From positions 1 to 36,464 of the forward strand of contig JAILKS010000023.1 of NCBI GenBank assembly GCA_024693715.1: a stretch of 36,464 nt of DNA, written 5' to 3'. The translations under genes were made by a program, and so were the position numbers. Shown in pieces: positions 15,971 to 24,355 of the stretch. Position 1 is the stretch's first letter. The number at the start of each line of letters is the position of its first letter. The DNA is from Treponema sp. (GTDB lineage: Bacteria > Spirochaetota > Spirochaetia > Treponematales > Treponemataceae). The notes under the pieces are model-generated. The model did no database searches. It was given only the letters and a program-made list of their open reading frames with translations, and was not told where the DNA came from.

Positions 15971-17337
15971 ATGCAATAGAATATAAAGGCTTGACTTCTG
16001 TAGATGGACCGATTGTCGTTTTGAAAAGAACAGAGACTGTTTTTTACGGAGAAACTGTAAGTGTAAGGGACAGAAACGGTGATAAAAGAATCGGTCGTGT
16101 TGTAGATATAAATGAAGAAGCAGTTATAGTACAGATTTTCGGTGATACGACAGGACTAGATTTAGATGAAACACGTTATGAATTTCTTGATAAGCCTCTG
16201 GAGCTGAAGGTTGGTGAAGATTTACTTGGAAGAATTTTTAACGGATTAGGTCAACCTGTCGATGGATTTCCACCGATTGTTTCTTCAAAAAGAGTTAATG
16301 TTAATGGCAATCCGATTAATCCTTTTGCGAGAGTTTATCCTCGTGATTTTATTCAGACAGGTATTTCTGCAATAGACGGAATGAATTCTCTGGTTCGTGG
16401 TCAAAAGCTTCCGATTTTTTCAGGGAACGGACTTCCGCACAATAAACTTGCTGCACAGATAATTCGTCAGGCAAAGCTTATTAACAGTGATGAAAAATTT
16501 GTTATGGTTTTTGCGGGCATGGGAATAAAATATGATGTTGCAAAATTCTTTTCTGATTCTTTCGAGGAATCGGGAGTTCTTTCAAATGTTGTAATGTTCC
16601 AGTCTCTCGCCGATGCACCAAGTATTGAAAGAATAATTACACCTCGTTGTGCCCTTGCCGCTGCAGAATATTTAGCGTTTGAAAAAGGAATGCATGTTCT
16701 TGTCGTAATGACAGATATGACTAATTATTGTGAGGCTTTACGTGAGATTTCTACGACACGTGGAGAGGTTCCGGGACGTAAAGGTTATCCGGGATATCTT
16801 TATTCAGATCTTGCAGAGCTTTATGAACGGGCAGGTCGAATTAAGGGAAGCAATGGTTCCATAACTCAAATCCCTATTCTTTCCATGCCAAATGATGATA
16901 TATCTCATCCTATACCTGATTTGACCGGCTACATTACCGAAGGTCAGATTGTTTTAGACAGGGAGCTTTATCAAAAGGGATTGTATCCTCCGGTTTCAGG
17001 TTTACCAAGTTTAAGCCGTTTAATGAAAGATGGAATAGGAGAGGGAATGACACGCGAAGATCATGCAAGTTTGTCAAGCCAGTTATTTGCATCGTATTCA
17101 AAAGTAAAAACCATCAGAAATCTTGCAGCGATTATCGGTGAGGAAGAGCTTTCAGAGCTTGATGTTCAGTATCTTTCGTTTGGTGAAAAATTTGAGCAGG
17201 AATTTTTAAATCAGGATGAAAACGAAAATAGAAGCATTGAACAGACTCTTGATATCGGCTGGAAAATTTTACGTGAGCTTCCTGTAAGTGAACTTACAAG
17301 AATAAAATCAGAACTTATTGAAAAATATCTTAAGTAA
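15967..17337 (+). CDS. atpB: V-type ATP synthase/ATPase subunit B
   Basis: The regulatory, nucleotide-binding but non-catalytic partner of A, 456 residues, close to the usual 460. It starts with the [13 protein letters not shown] barrel. There is no canonical P-loop; the equivalent region reads [14 protein letters not shown], as is normal for [18 protein letters not shown] near residues 257-273 and [19 protein letters not shown] near 278-296 are family signatures. The four-base overlap with A suggests coupled translation. Confidence 0.97.
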   Translation: MNAIEYKGLTSVDGPIVVLKRTETVFYGETVSVRDRNGDKRIGRVVDINEEAVIVQIFGDTTGLDLDETRYEFLDKPLELKVGEDLLGRIFNGLGQPVDGFPPIVSSKRVNVNGNPINPFARVYPRDFIQTGISAIDGMNSLVRGQKLPIFSGNGLPHNKLAAQIIRQAKLINSDEKFVMVFAGMGIKYDVAKFFSDSFEESGVLSNVVMFQSLADAPSIERIITPRCALAAAEYLAFEKGMHVLVVMTDMTNYCEALREISTTRGEVPGRKGYPGYLYSDLAELYERAGRIKGSNGSITQIPILSMPNDDISHPIPDLTGYITEGQIVLDRELYQKGLYPPVSGLPSLSRLMKDGIGEGMTREDHASLSSQLFASYSKVKTIRNLAAIIGEEELSELDVQYLSFGEKFEQEFLNQDENENRSIEQTLDIGWKILRELPVSELTRIKSELIEKYLK

Positions 17338-17347
17338 CGGGAATTAA

Positions 17348-17968
17348 ATGGCAAAGTTAAATATTGCACCGACAAAATCAAATCTTCTTCTCATGAAAGA
17401 ACAGCTTGCAGTTTCGACAAATGGCTATGAATTGCTTGAAGAAAAACGGGAGATTCTTGTTGATGAACTGATGAAGCTTGTTGAACAGGTAAAAGATCTT
17501 GAATCAGAAATGGATGAGGTTATAAACGAAGCGTATCCGGCTTTTAAAGAGATGCTTTTAAGTGAGGGTGCAGATCAGATTGAACGAATTGCCCATGGAA
17601 TAAAATATGATTTTGATATAAAAGAAAAAGTAGTAAATGTCGCAGGAATTCAGTTTCAGACGGTTGATGTTACTATCCCCGAGAAAGAAGTTTTTCATTC
17701 ATTTATGGGAACTTATGCAAATACAGATGCAACTATCGTAAAATTTTTTGAACTTCTTTCCATCCTTTCAAAAATGGCAGAAATCAGGACAATTGTGTGG
17801 CGGCTTGCACTTGAAGTTAAAAAAACACAGCGTCGTGTAAATGCACTTGATAAGATGATTATTCCTCAGACCGTTCAGACAGCAAAGTATATTGAAGGAA
17901 TTCTGGAAGAAAGGGAAAGGGAAAATATTTTTGTTCTGAAGACACTTAAAAAAAATCAGAAAAAATAA
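17348..17968 (+). CDS. atpD: V-type ATPase subunit D (central shaft)
   Basis: The 206-residue protein forms the antiparallel coiled-coil rotor axle. The N-terminal APTKSNLLLMKEQL and a C-terminal RRVNALDKMIIP signature are characteristic; both ends are helical and the middle (about residues 80-115) is a short beta region. It follows B by 10 bases and is the last ATPase subunit. Length and motif positions match the family. Confidence 0.95.
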   Translation: MAKLNIAPTKSNLLLMKEQLAVSTNGYELLEEKREILVDELMKLVEQVKDLESEMDEVINEAYPAFKEMLLSEGADQIERIAHGIKYDFDIKEKVVNVAGIQFQTVDVTIPEKEVFHSFMGTYANTDATIVKFFELLSILSKMAEIRTIVWRLALEVKKTQRRVNALDKMIIPQTVQTAKYIEGILEERERENIFVLKTLKKNQKK

Positions 17969-17985
17969 TATTATAAAATCTACGT

Positions 17986-18735
17986 ATGAAAGATTTTTAT
18001 AAAATTCTTGGGGTGAGACAGGATGCAACCCTTGCTGAAATAAAACGGGCATATCGTGAAAAGGCAAAGAACCTGCACCCGGATTTAACAGGTGATGTTT
18101 CCAGAAGAGATGAATTTGACGAGGTTGTAAAAGCCTACAGAGTTCTTTCTGATTTAAGGCAGCGTTCTATTTTTGATGAATCTTTTTTTGTAAAGATGCA
18201 TGTAAAAAAGACGCAGACAGATTCCTTTGATTATTATAAATGGCTTTCTGAAAGAGATGACGATGAAAGCCGCGCAAAATTTATTTTTTTTACATTGATG
18301 CATCAGAAGGAAGACGAAGCAGTTGCCGAATTTAAAAGGATGCAGACAACTCGTGCAGATTTTTCATTGAAAAATTATTTTACACGAGAAGATTTTATGG
18401 ATTATGGTTATATCCTTGCAGAAGAACTTGTAATCCGCGGTGAATATTACGATGCATTTCTTCTTTTAGAACAGATTATAAAGATGGAATACAGCTATTC
18501 ATATTTTTATATTTTCTTTCCGGAAGTTTTAGATTTTACGATGAATATTTTAAAAAGAAATATTGACGGTGTAATAAATGATGAACTTGCACTTGATGTT
18601 TACGAGCGTGCACTTGATCTTAATCTTGGTAAAGCAAACGACAGATTTTTCCTTAAAAAAATGGCAGAAGAATATCACCGCATAGGAGATGAAGCGACTT
18701 CTGAATTTTGTTTTGCACAGAGTGAAAAATTATAA
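17986..18735 (+). CDS. J-domain (DnaJ-like) protein with helical C-terminal region
   Basis: Residues 3-65 are a J domain with the HPD tripeptide at residues 31-33, which stimulates the ATPase of DnaK. There is no Gly/Phe linker, zinc finger or DnaJ C-terminal domain, so it is a type III J protein. The remainder (about 75-249) is predicted helical with pairs resembling tetratricopeptide units (e.g. AFLLLEQIIKME, LALDVYERALDL), suggesting a client-binding platform. It begins 17 bases after atpD, behind a -10-like TATAAAAT and without an evident ribosome binding site. Possible clients are the V-ATPase subunits encoded just upstream, but nothing in the sequence proves it. Confidence 0.85.
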   Translation: MKDFYKILGVRQDATLAEIKRAYREKAKNLHPDLTGDVSRRDEFDEVVKAYRVLSDLRQRSIFDESFFVKMHVKKTQTDSFDYYKWLSERDDDESRAKFIFFTLMHQKEDEAVAEFKRMQTTRADFSLKNYFTREDFMDYGYILAEELVIRGEYYDAFLLLEQIIKMEYSYSYFYIFFPEVLDFTMNILKRNIDGVINDELALDVYERALDLNLGKANDRFFLKKMAEEYHRIGDEATSEFCFAQSEKL

Positions 18736-18757
18736 TTAAAAAAAAATCCCGATTATA

Positions 18758-18786
18758 CTGTCAAAGAATAATATTTGTGATATAAT
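18758..18786 (+). promoter_or_regulatory. Promoter of map
   Basis: CTGTCA (18758-18763) and a perfect TATAAT (18781-18786) are 17 bases apart, with TGA before the -10 (extended -10). The map start lies 24 bases beyond the -10, behind an AGAGG ribosome binding site. Confidence 0.6.
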
Positions 18787-18810
18787 GAATCAGTATTTTA
18801 GAGGCATAAA

Positions 18811-19569
18811 ATGATTCGTCTTAAGAATGAAGAGCAGATTAATGGTATACGAAAATGCTGTCATATTACTGCAGATATGTTTAATGAAATCCTTCCTAAA
18901 ATTCATGCCGGAATGAGCACTTTCGAAATAGATAAGCTTTTTGAAAAATATATAACAGGTCATGGGGGAACTCCTGCCTGGTGGCGTGAAGATTTCCCTG
19001 GTTCTGTTTGTATCAGTGTAAATGATGAAGTAATTCATGGTGTACCGTCAAAGCATCGCATAATTAAAAATGGTGATTTAGTAAGTCTTGATGTAGGAAT
19101 AGATCTTGACGGATATATAAGTGATACGACACATTCAATCTTAATCGGAAACGTAAAGCCTGAGGTAAAAAAGCTTAAGCAGGTAACCGAGGAATGCCTC
19201 AAAGCCGGAATAGCGGCGTGTAAGGTCGGAAACAGAATCAGTGATATTGCAAATGCAGTTTTTGAAATTGCAGACAGGAATGGTTTTGGTGTTGTTGAAG
19301 ATTATTGTGGACATGGAGTTGGTCTTGATGTTCATGAAGATCCTAGTGTTCCGAATTGTCCGTTCAGAGGCGCTAATCCTCGTATAAAAGCAGGAATGGT
19401 ACTCGCTATTGAACCGATGATAAATCTTGGAACAGGTGATGTAGAACTTCTTGATGATGGGTGGACAGTTGTTACTGCTGATGGAGAAGTAAGCTGTCAC
19501 GAAGAACATACTGTTGCAGTTTTTGAAGATCATACAGAAGTGCTCACAGATTTGAATTACAGTAAATAA
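18811..19569 (+). CDS. map: Methionine aminopeptidase, type I
   Basis: Removes the initiator methionine from nascent proteins. The 252-residue protein has the pita-bread fold signature residues: His76 in VIHGVP, metal ligands Asp94 (SLDVGI) and Asp105 (SDTTHS), a further ligand His in YCGHGVGLDVHEDP, Glu in AIEPMI and the last Glu in EEHTVAVFED. The N-terminal region ends at the common GGTPAWW segment, and no zinc-finger or SH3-binding extension is present. It sits in front of htrA, an order I recall from Treponema pallidum. Confidence 0.97.
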   Translation: MIRLKNEEQINGIRKCCHITADMFNEILPKIHAGMSTFEIDKLFEKYITGHGGTPAWWREDFPGSVCISVNDEVIHGVPSKHRIIKNGDLVSLDVGIDLDGYISDTTHSILIGNVKPEVKKLKQVTEECLKAGIAACKVGNRISDIANAVFEIADRNGFGVVEDYCGHGVGLDVHEDPSVPNCPFRGANPRIKAGMVLAIEPMINLGTGDVELLDDGWTVVTADGEVSCHEEHTVAVFEDHTEVLTDLNYSK

Positions 19570-19592
19570 ATTTGAAAAATCTCATTTTTTTG

Positions 19593-19621
19593 TTACCTTT
19601 TCGACAAAATTTAGTTATATT
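19593..19621 (+). promoter_or_regulatory. Candidate htrA promoter
   Basis: TTACCT (19593-19598) and TATATT (19616-19621) are 17 bases apart, about 40 bases before the htrA ATG. An AGGAG ribosome binding site lies near 19645. The hexamers are imperfect. Confidence 0.4.
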
Positions 19622-19659
19622 TTTAAAGAACACAATTAAAAATCAGGAGTGTATATAAA

Positions 19660-21180
19660 ATGAAAAAGTGGACTAAACGAATCATTTATGCGACTAGTGT
19701 TTTTGTTTTTGCTTTTGCATTAGTTTTCTTTTCATGTGGAAAAGCAAAGGTTCAGGGTTCTGCACAGACAACTTTCGAAGGAACAGCCGACACTGCTTAT
19801 GCAGAGACTCCAGTTAAATCTAATATATCACCACAGCAGGCGCTGAGCATTATAGAGGCTCTTCAAGTTTCTTTCCGTAATATTTCAGATACTATGCTTC
19901 CGGCTGTTGTCGAAGTCGACGTAACAGAAACAAAGACTGTATCAAATGCTCCGTCTTTCGGTTTTGGCTGGCCATTCGACGAATTGTTTGGTAATGGTAA
20001 AAATGAAGATGGTGAAGGAAAATCACGGGAATATGAATCAAAAGGTCTCGGTTCTGGTGTAATTGTCAGAAGAACAGGAAATACAATTTATGTTCTTACA
20101 AATAATCACGTTGCAGGAAGTGCTTCAAAAATAAGTGTAAAATTGAACGATGGCCGTGATTTTGAAGCTAGACTTGTAGGTGCTGATGAAAGAATGGACA
20201 TTGCGCTTATTTCTTTCAGTTCTTCAGATAAATCGATTCCGGTTGCAAAACTTGGTGATTCGGATGAAGTAAAACCAGGTGATATCTGTCTTGCCTTTGG
20301 TGCCCCATTAGGATACAGTCAGTCAGTTACACAGGGAATTGTAAGTGCAACAAGACGAAACGAAAGTCAGATGTCATCAATAAGTGATTTTATTCAGACA
20401 GATGCTGCCATCAACCAGGGAAACAGTGGTGGTCCTCTTGTAAATATTTATGGTGAAGTAATTGGAATTAATACATGGATTGCATCATCTTCCGGAGGAT
20501 CTCAGGGACTTGGATTTGCAATTCCTATTAATAATATCAAAAAATCAATAGATTCATTTATTGATAAGGGTAAGGTCGTTTACGGATGGCTTGGAGTTTC
20601 TCTTCTTGAAGTTGACAAGGATTATAAGAAGGAACTTGGTGTTAACGGTATAGACGGTGCTTTTGCATGTGAGGTATTTATTGATTCTCCGGCATTTAAG
20701 GCAGGAATCAAGCCTGGTGATTATATAGTTGAGTTGAACGGAAAGAAGGTTAAGACTGTTAATCAGCTTGTACGTGATGTAGGATATCTTGAAGCCGGAA
20801 CAACTTCTACTTTGACTGTGATACGAGGCGGTAAACGATTATCTCCTGTTTCTGTAAAGATAGAAGAACGTGCAAAGGATGTAGACAGTAAGAATAATAA
20901 GCTTTATCCTGGCTTTATTGCACAACCGCTTACAGATTCAATTATAAAAGAACTTAAAATTGAAGGAAAGATTGAAGGTGTTGTAGTAGCAAACGTTGAG
21001 GCAAAATCACCGGCTGCTTCACTCAGACTTTCTAACGGCGATGTTATTACTGCAGTAAACGGTAAAAAGATTACAAACATTCAGGAATTCTACAATGAGC
21101 TTGCAGCAGCAGGAAAGAGTGTTAATTTTGATCTTTATACAGAAGGTGGAACTATTACTACAGGGACATATAAATTTTAA
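19660..21180 (+). CDS. htrA: HtrA/DegP-type periplasmic serine protease, probable lipoprotein
   Basis: The 506-residue protein degrades or refolds damaged envelope proteins. Residues 1-27 form a signal that ends in FFSCG, a plausible spirochetal lipobox, so it may be lipid-anchored whereas DegP is soluble. The trypsin-like domain (about 60-300) has the catalytic triad in TNNHVAGS, ERMDIALIS and GNSGGPL. Two PDZ domains follow: one near 305-395 (starting GWLGVSLL) and one near 415-505. A glycine-rich linker (FGFGWPFDELFGNG) corresponds to the LA loop of the family. It has a typical length and its own terminator. Cell-surface or heat-shock roles cannot be read from the sequence. Confidence 0.95.
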   Translation: MKKWTKRIIYATSVFVFAFALVFFSCGKAKVQGSAQTTFEGTADTAYAETPVKSNISPQQALSIIEALQVSFRNISDTMLPAVVEVDVTETKTVSNAPSFGFGWPFDELFGNGKNEDGEGKSREYESKGLGSGVIVRRTGNTIYVLTNNHVAGSASKISVKLNDGRDFEARLVGADERMDIALISFSSSDKSIPVAKLGDSDEVKPGDICLAFGAPLGYSQSVTQGIVSATRRNESQMSSISDFIQTDAAINQGNSGGPLVNIYGEVIGINTWIASSSGGSQGLGFAIPINNIKKSIDSFIDKGKVVYGWLGVSLLEVDKDYKKELGVNGIDGAFACEVFIDSPAFKAGIKPGDYIVELNGKKVKTVNQLVRDVGYLEAGTTSTLTVIRGGKRLSPVSVKIEERAKDVDSKNNKLYPGFIAQPLTDSIIKELKIEGKIEGVVVANVEAKSPAASLRLSNGDVITAVNGKKITNIQEFYNELAAAGKSVNFDLYTEGGTITTGTYKF

Positions 21181-21207
21181 GAAGTTATATAGTTACTGTT
21201 AAACAAG

Positions 21208-21237
21208 AAAGGCGTTTACTTTAAGTAAACGCCTTTT
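21208..21237. terminator. Bidirectional terminator between htrA and a convergent lipoprotein gene
   Basis: A 12-bp palindromic stem, AGGCGTTTACTT pairing with AAGTAAACGCCT, is followed by T5 on the plus strand and by T-rich sequence on the minus strand. It lies between two convergent stop codons and can serve both. Confidence 0.92.
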
Positions 21238-21268
21238 TATATTTTATTATCTGACTGTTTTTTTAGAT

Positions 21269-22135
21269 TTATTTTGCGTTTGCATCATCCATTGTATCTT
21301 CCGGGAGTTCGCTTTCATCGATTGGTGTATAAATTGTATCATTTGAATAAAGAGCAGGACTACCGAATTTGAAACCATCAGGGTAATTATCACCCTTTGG
21401 AGCATAAAGAATTCTTGCAGCGGCAAAATAAGTTTTTCCTGCAGAAAGCAAAGAATTCATCTTTCGTTTTGAAAGACTGAAATATGCAGATTTGGCAATG
21501 ATGTCATATCCGTCCATCAATTCCTTGAAGAGCGTACTGTCACTTGCTGGTTTTCTAATCTGTGCAACTAATGTTGAATCAGAAGGCTTTGCCTTGAAGT
21601 GAAGTCCTGAATAAATCTGCAGGGTAAACTGTGCATCAGAAGGAACCTTTTTAAGAATAGATGTGAAATCAGATTTTGTAGTTTCGAATTTAATAAGTCT
21701 TTCGTTTCCTTTTGCAATTAAAATGATATCTGCGTCATTAAATTTTTTTGATTCTTTAATATCTGCCGCTACATCACCTGTTACAGTAAAGGTAACATAT
21801 TCTTCTGAATAATTCTTACCGTTTATTTGTGCACATAAAGTATATTCCTTGTCTTTTTCGGCGAATGGCCACACAAAAGTTACAGGAGAAGTTGTCATAG
21901 GACTGTGTGCAAGCGCTCCTGATTCCATGTCGATTACATCAATATAATCGATCTCTTCATTTGCTTCTTTTTTCAAAGTGATTCTTACAGTGCTTTTTGT
22001 CTGATCAACTGTAATGTGTTTTTCTGACACAGAAGATGTAACTTCTTCATTAACATCAGTAGATTCACAAGCGGAAAAGATGAAAGCTCCACAAAGGATT
22101 AAGGAAGCTGTCAAAAGTTTATTAATTTTCTTCAT
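21269..22135 (-). CDS. Lipoprotein of unknown function
   Basis: The 288-residue product has a lipoprotein signal (MKKINKLLTASLILCGAF, lipobox FSACE with Cys at about residue 23). The N-terminal half of the mature part looks like beta-sandwich sequence (IYVDQ/YTLCAQINGKNY-type strands), possibly a fibronectin III or Ig-like domain. The C-terminal half contains mixed helix and strand (AKSAYFSLSKRKMNSLLSAGKTYFAAARI). I do not recognise a family. It is transcribed alone on the minus strand, convergent with htrA and divergent from the interrupted PPC-like gene. Confidence 0.75.
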   Translation of the reverse strand: MKKINKLLTASLILCGAFIFSACESTDVNEEVTSSVSEKHITVDQTKSTVRITLKKEANEEIDYIDVIDMESGALAHSPMTTSPVTFVWPFAEKDKEYTLCAQINGKNYSEEYVTFTVTGDVAADIKESKKFNDADIILIAKGNERLIKFETTKSDFTSILKKVPSDAQFTLQIYSGLHFKAKPSDSTLVAQIRKPASDSTLFKELMDGYDIIAKSAYFSLSKRKMNSLLSAGKTYFAAARILYAPKGDNYPDGFKFGSPALYSNDTIYTPIDESELPEDTMDDANAK

Positions 22136-22235
22136 TATAAAACCTCGTTAGTTACGTTTAATCTTATCTATAATAATAACCTTGATTTTAAGAAGTGACA
22201 AGAGATTTTTTTATTTGAAATTTGTAAAAAAAAGA

Positions 22236-22263
22236 TTGAAATATGAATATTTAGTTTTATAAT
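22236..22263 (+). promoter_or_regulatory. Promoter of the interrupted PPC-like lipoprotein gene
   Basis: TTGAAA (22236-22241) and a perfect TATAAT (22258-22263) are separated by 16 bases. Transcription would start near 22270, which rules out an upstream TTG at 22263 as the start codon and supports the ATG at 22302. Confidence 0.6.
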
Positions 22264-22301
22264 TGAAATTATCAAATATCTTTGTAATGAGGTTTACGGG
22301 A

Positions 22302-24146
22302 ATGAAAAGAATTGCTGAAATTATGATTATTATGTTTGTTCTTGCGGGAATGGTTTTTACTGGTTGTAAACAAAATGCAACTGCTCCAAAGGAAAAAGAA
22401 AAGCCTTTACCGGAAGGAGTCGATGGAAGATTAAAGGTTAATGATTTTTACAGTTTAAATTTTGATGAATAATTGTCACTAACTTTTACAGAAGAAAAAC
22501 AGTCCTTTATATATGAAATTGAATTAAAAAATCCTGGGGATGCTTATATTCTTTTAAATACAGATATGAATGAAGAAACAAGGCAATCGTATACAAAAAA
22601 AATGGGAACACGTTGTGACAGTAAATTTATTTTAACAGATTCAGAAGGAAATGCAGTAACTGTTAAAGAGCAGGATGGAAATCAATGTGAAGATGGAATA
22701 ATAGATGATAAGGCTTTTTCATTTATTTGTCCGGAAGAAAAAGGAACATATTATCTTGAAATAATTCCATATAATCATGGAGATATAGGACATGTTGCAG
22801 TATATTTGTATCATGGAAATATGATAACAGATTTTACTTTTGATGTTGATAATGTAACAGTCGGTGCCGGTAAAACAGTTAATGTTCCTTTTACTTATAC
22901 ATCTGAAACTTCAGATAAACCTTATGGTTTTTATTTTATTATAACTTCTAGTGGCAGTTATAATTATGAAAATGATTATTGTATTACATCCTATAAGGTA
23001 AATAAAGATGGTACAGGCTATGTAACTGTTCATGGACTTTTTCCTGGTGACGGAAGGTTTTATGTACGAGAGATCGTTTCTGGAAAACTAAAAGAATATA
23101 GAGTAACGGTAAATGTAGATGTTTCGTCCTCTTATGAAACAATAGCTTGTGGAACAGATTTAACTCCTTCTGAAAATGATTTAACAGTTATTAATTTTGC
23201 AGGTAAAAATCAGGCTAAAATGTTTGAATTGAATCTTACGAAGGATGTAAGTTACATGATAGAAACTTATAAGGATTCAGACTGTTATTATTTTATGTAC
23301 AATTCAGCAGGAGAAATGCTTTCTAAAACACATAGCGAAAATCTTTTTTATACACCAGATATTTCAGGTAAGTATTATTTTTTAATAAAACATAAAGAAA
23401 CAAATCTGGATGAAACTGAAAAGATTTATTTTTGTTCAGTTGGATCTATATCATCAATGCAGTTTGTAAACAGTCAGGAAACTCTTACTGTAGGTGTATC
23501 TAAAACTTTAACGGTAACCTACACAGGAACTTCTGCTGTTCCTCTAGTGTTTATAATTGAAAATGAACTCAGTCATGTATGTTTTGATAATATTACCGAT
23601 AACGGAGACGGCATAATTTCTCTTACAGTTATTCCTCTTGCCCCTTTTGATTCTGAATTTTATCTTATAGAAAAGGTTTCCGGTTTGAAGGCAAATTGTA
23701 AGATAAAAGCAAATTTTAATTCTTCTGATGCTATTGTTCTTCCATCTGATAAAATTGGAACTCAGTCAAGTGTTAATACAGATGATTATATAAGGACAAA
23801 TTTAAGCAGAAAACAGGCTGTTTATTATAAGCTCGAGCTTGATGCAAATAACGAATATCACTTTGAAGTTTTTGACAATTGTGCTTACAATCGGATATTC
23901 AGTAATATTCCAGAGGGTTTTTCGCTTGGGGATGCTATGTATTCTTTATTTGATGCTAATGGTCAGCCTGTTAATGTAACATCTGTTACTGGTACAGAGT
24001 ATTTTCAATTTGATGGTGGTCAACAGGAATACGATGTTAAATTTATGCCTTCTGTTTCAGGAATATATTATTTATTTTTGCGGCTTTATGATCCTATAAA
24101 TGGTTCTGAAGGAGACGTATACTTCCATATCTACAAACCGAATTAG
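22302..24146 (+). pseudogene. Lipoprotein with PPC-like beta-sandwich repeats, interrupted by one in-frame TAA
   Basis: A lipoprotein signal (MKRIAEIMIIMFVLAGMVF with lipobox FTGC) leads into about 45 more residues, then a TAA at 22470-22472. The same frame continues without another stop for 557 codons to 24146. The downstream part starts at TTG, with no ribosome binding site and no start of its own, and would lack a signal. It contains two related beta-rich units (about 22500-23150 and 23160-23730), each a pre-peptidase-C-terminal-like sandwich followed by an Ig-like segment (VTVGAGKTVNVPFTY; LTVGVSKTLTVTY), and a final third PPC-like unit. The simplest reading is a surface lipoprotein gene broken by a single nonsense mutation. 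Programmed read-through or a sequencing error are alternatives. Confidence 0.75.
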
Positions 24147-24207
24147 TAAGTATTATTAGGCTGATACTAGAATCTTTTTTTACTTTGTGATAATATACAA
24201 TCTCAGT

Positions 24208-24282
24208 ATGAATACTGATGTTTGTTTAGAAGTTTTTATTCTCAAGGTAAAAAAAGCATTTCATACTATTTTTATTTTGTGA
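24208..24282 (+). other. Possible 24-codon leader ORF upstream of carB
   Basis: An ATG at 24208 opens a 24-codon frame ending TGA at 24280-24282, seven bases before a terminator-like stem. An extended -10 (TGA-TAATAT, 24191-24196) lies just before it. No ribosome binding site is seen. It may be chance, or a leader peptide in an attenuator. Confidence 0.2.
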
Positions 24283-24289
24283 TTTCTAG

Positions 24290-24325
24290 GGCGAAATTCT
24301 TGTTTAAGGGTTTCGCCTTTTTTTT
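24290..24325 (+). terminator. Terminator or attenuator before carB
   Basis: GGCGAAA (24290-24296) pairs with TTTCGCC (24311-24317) and is followed by eight T. It is 143 bases after the interrupted lipoprotein gene and only 31 bases before the carB start, with a -10-like box upstream of it. It may end the upstream transcript or act as a regulated attenuator of carB. Confidence 0.75.
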
Positions 24326-24355
24326 ATGTTAATTATTATAGGAGATATATAAATT

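Noticed and set aside
22473..24146. Independent gene starting at TTG 22473
   Set aside because: No ribosome binding site or signal, and it is in frame with the truncated upstream lipoprotein signal; one broken gene is simpler.
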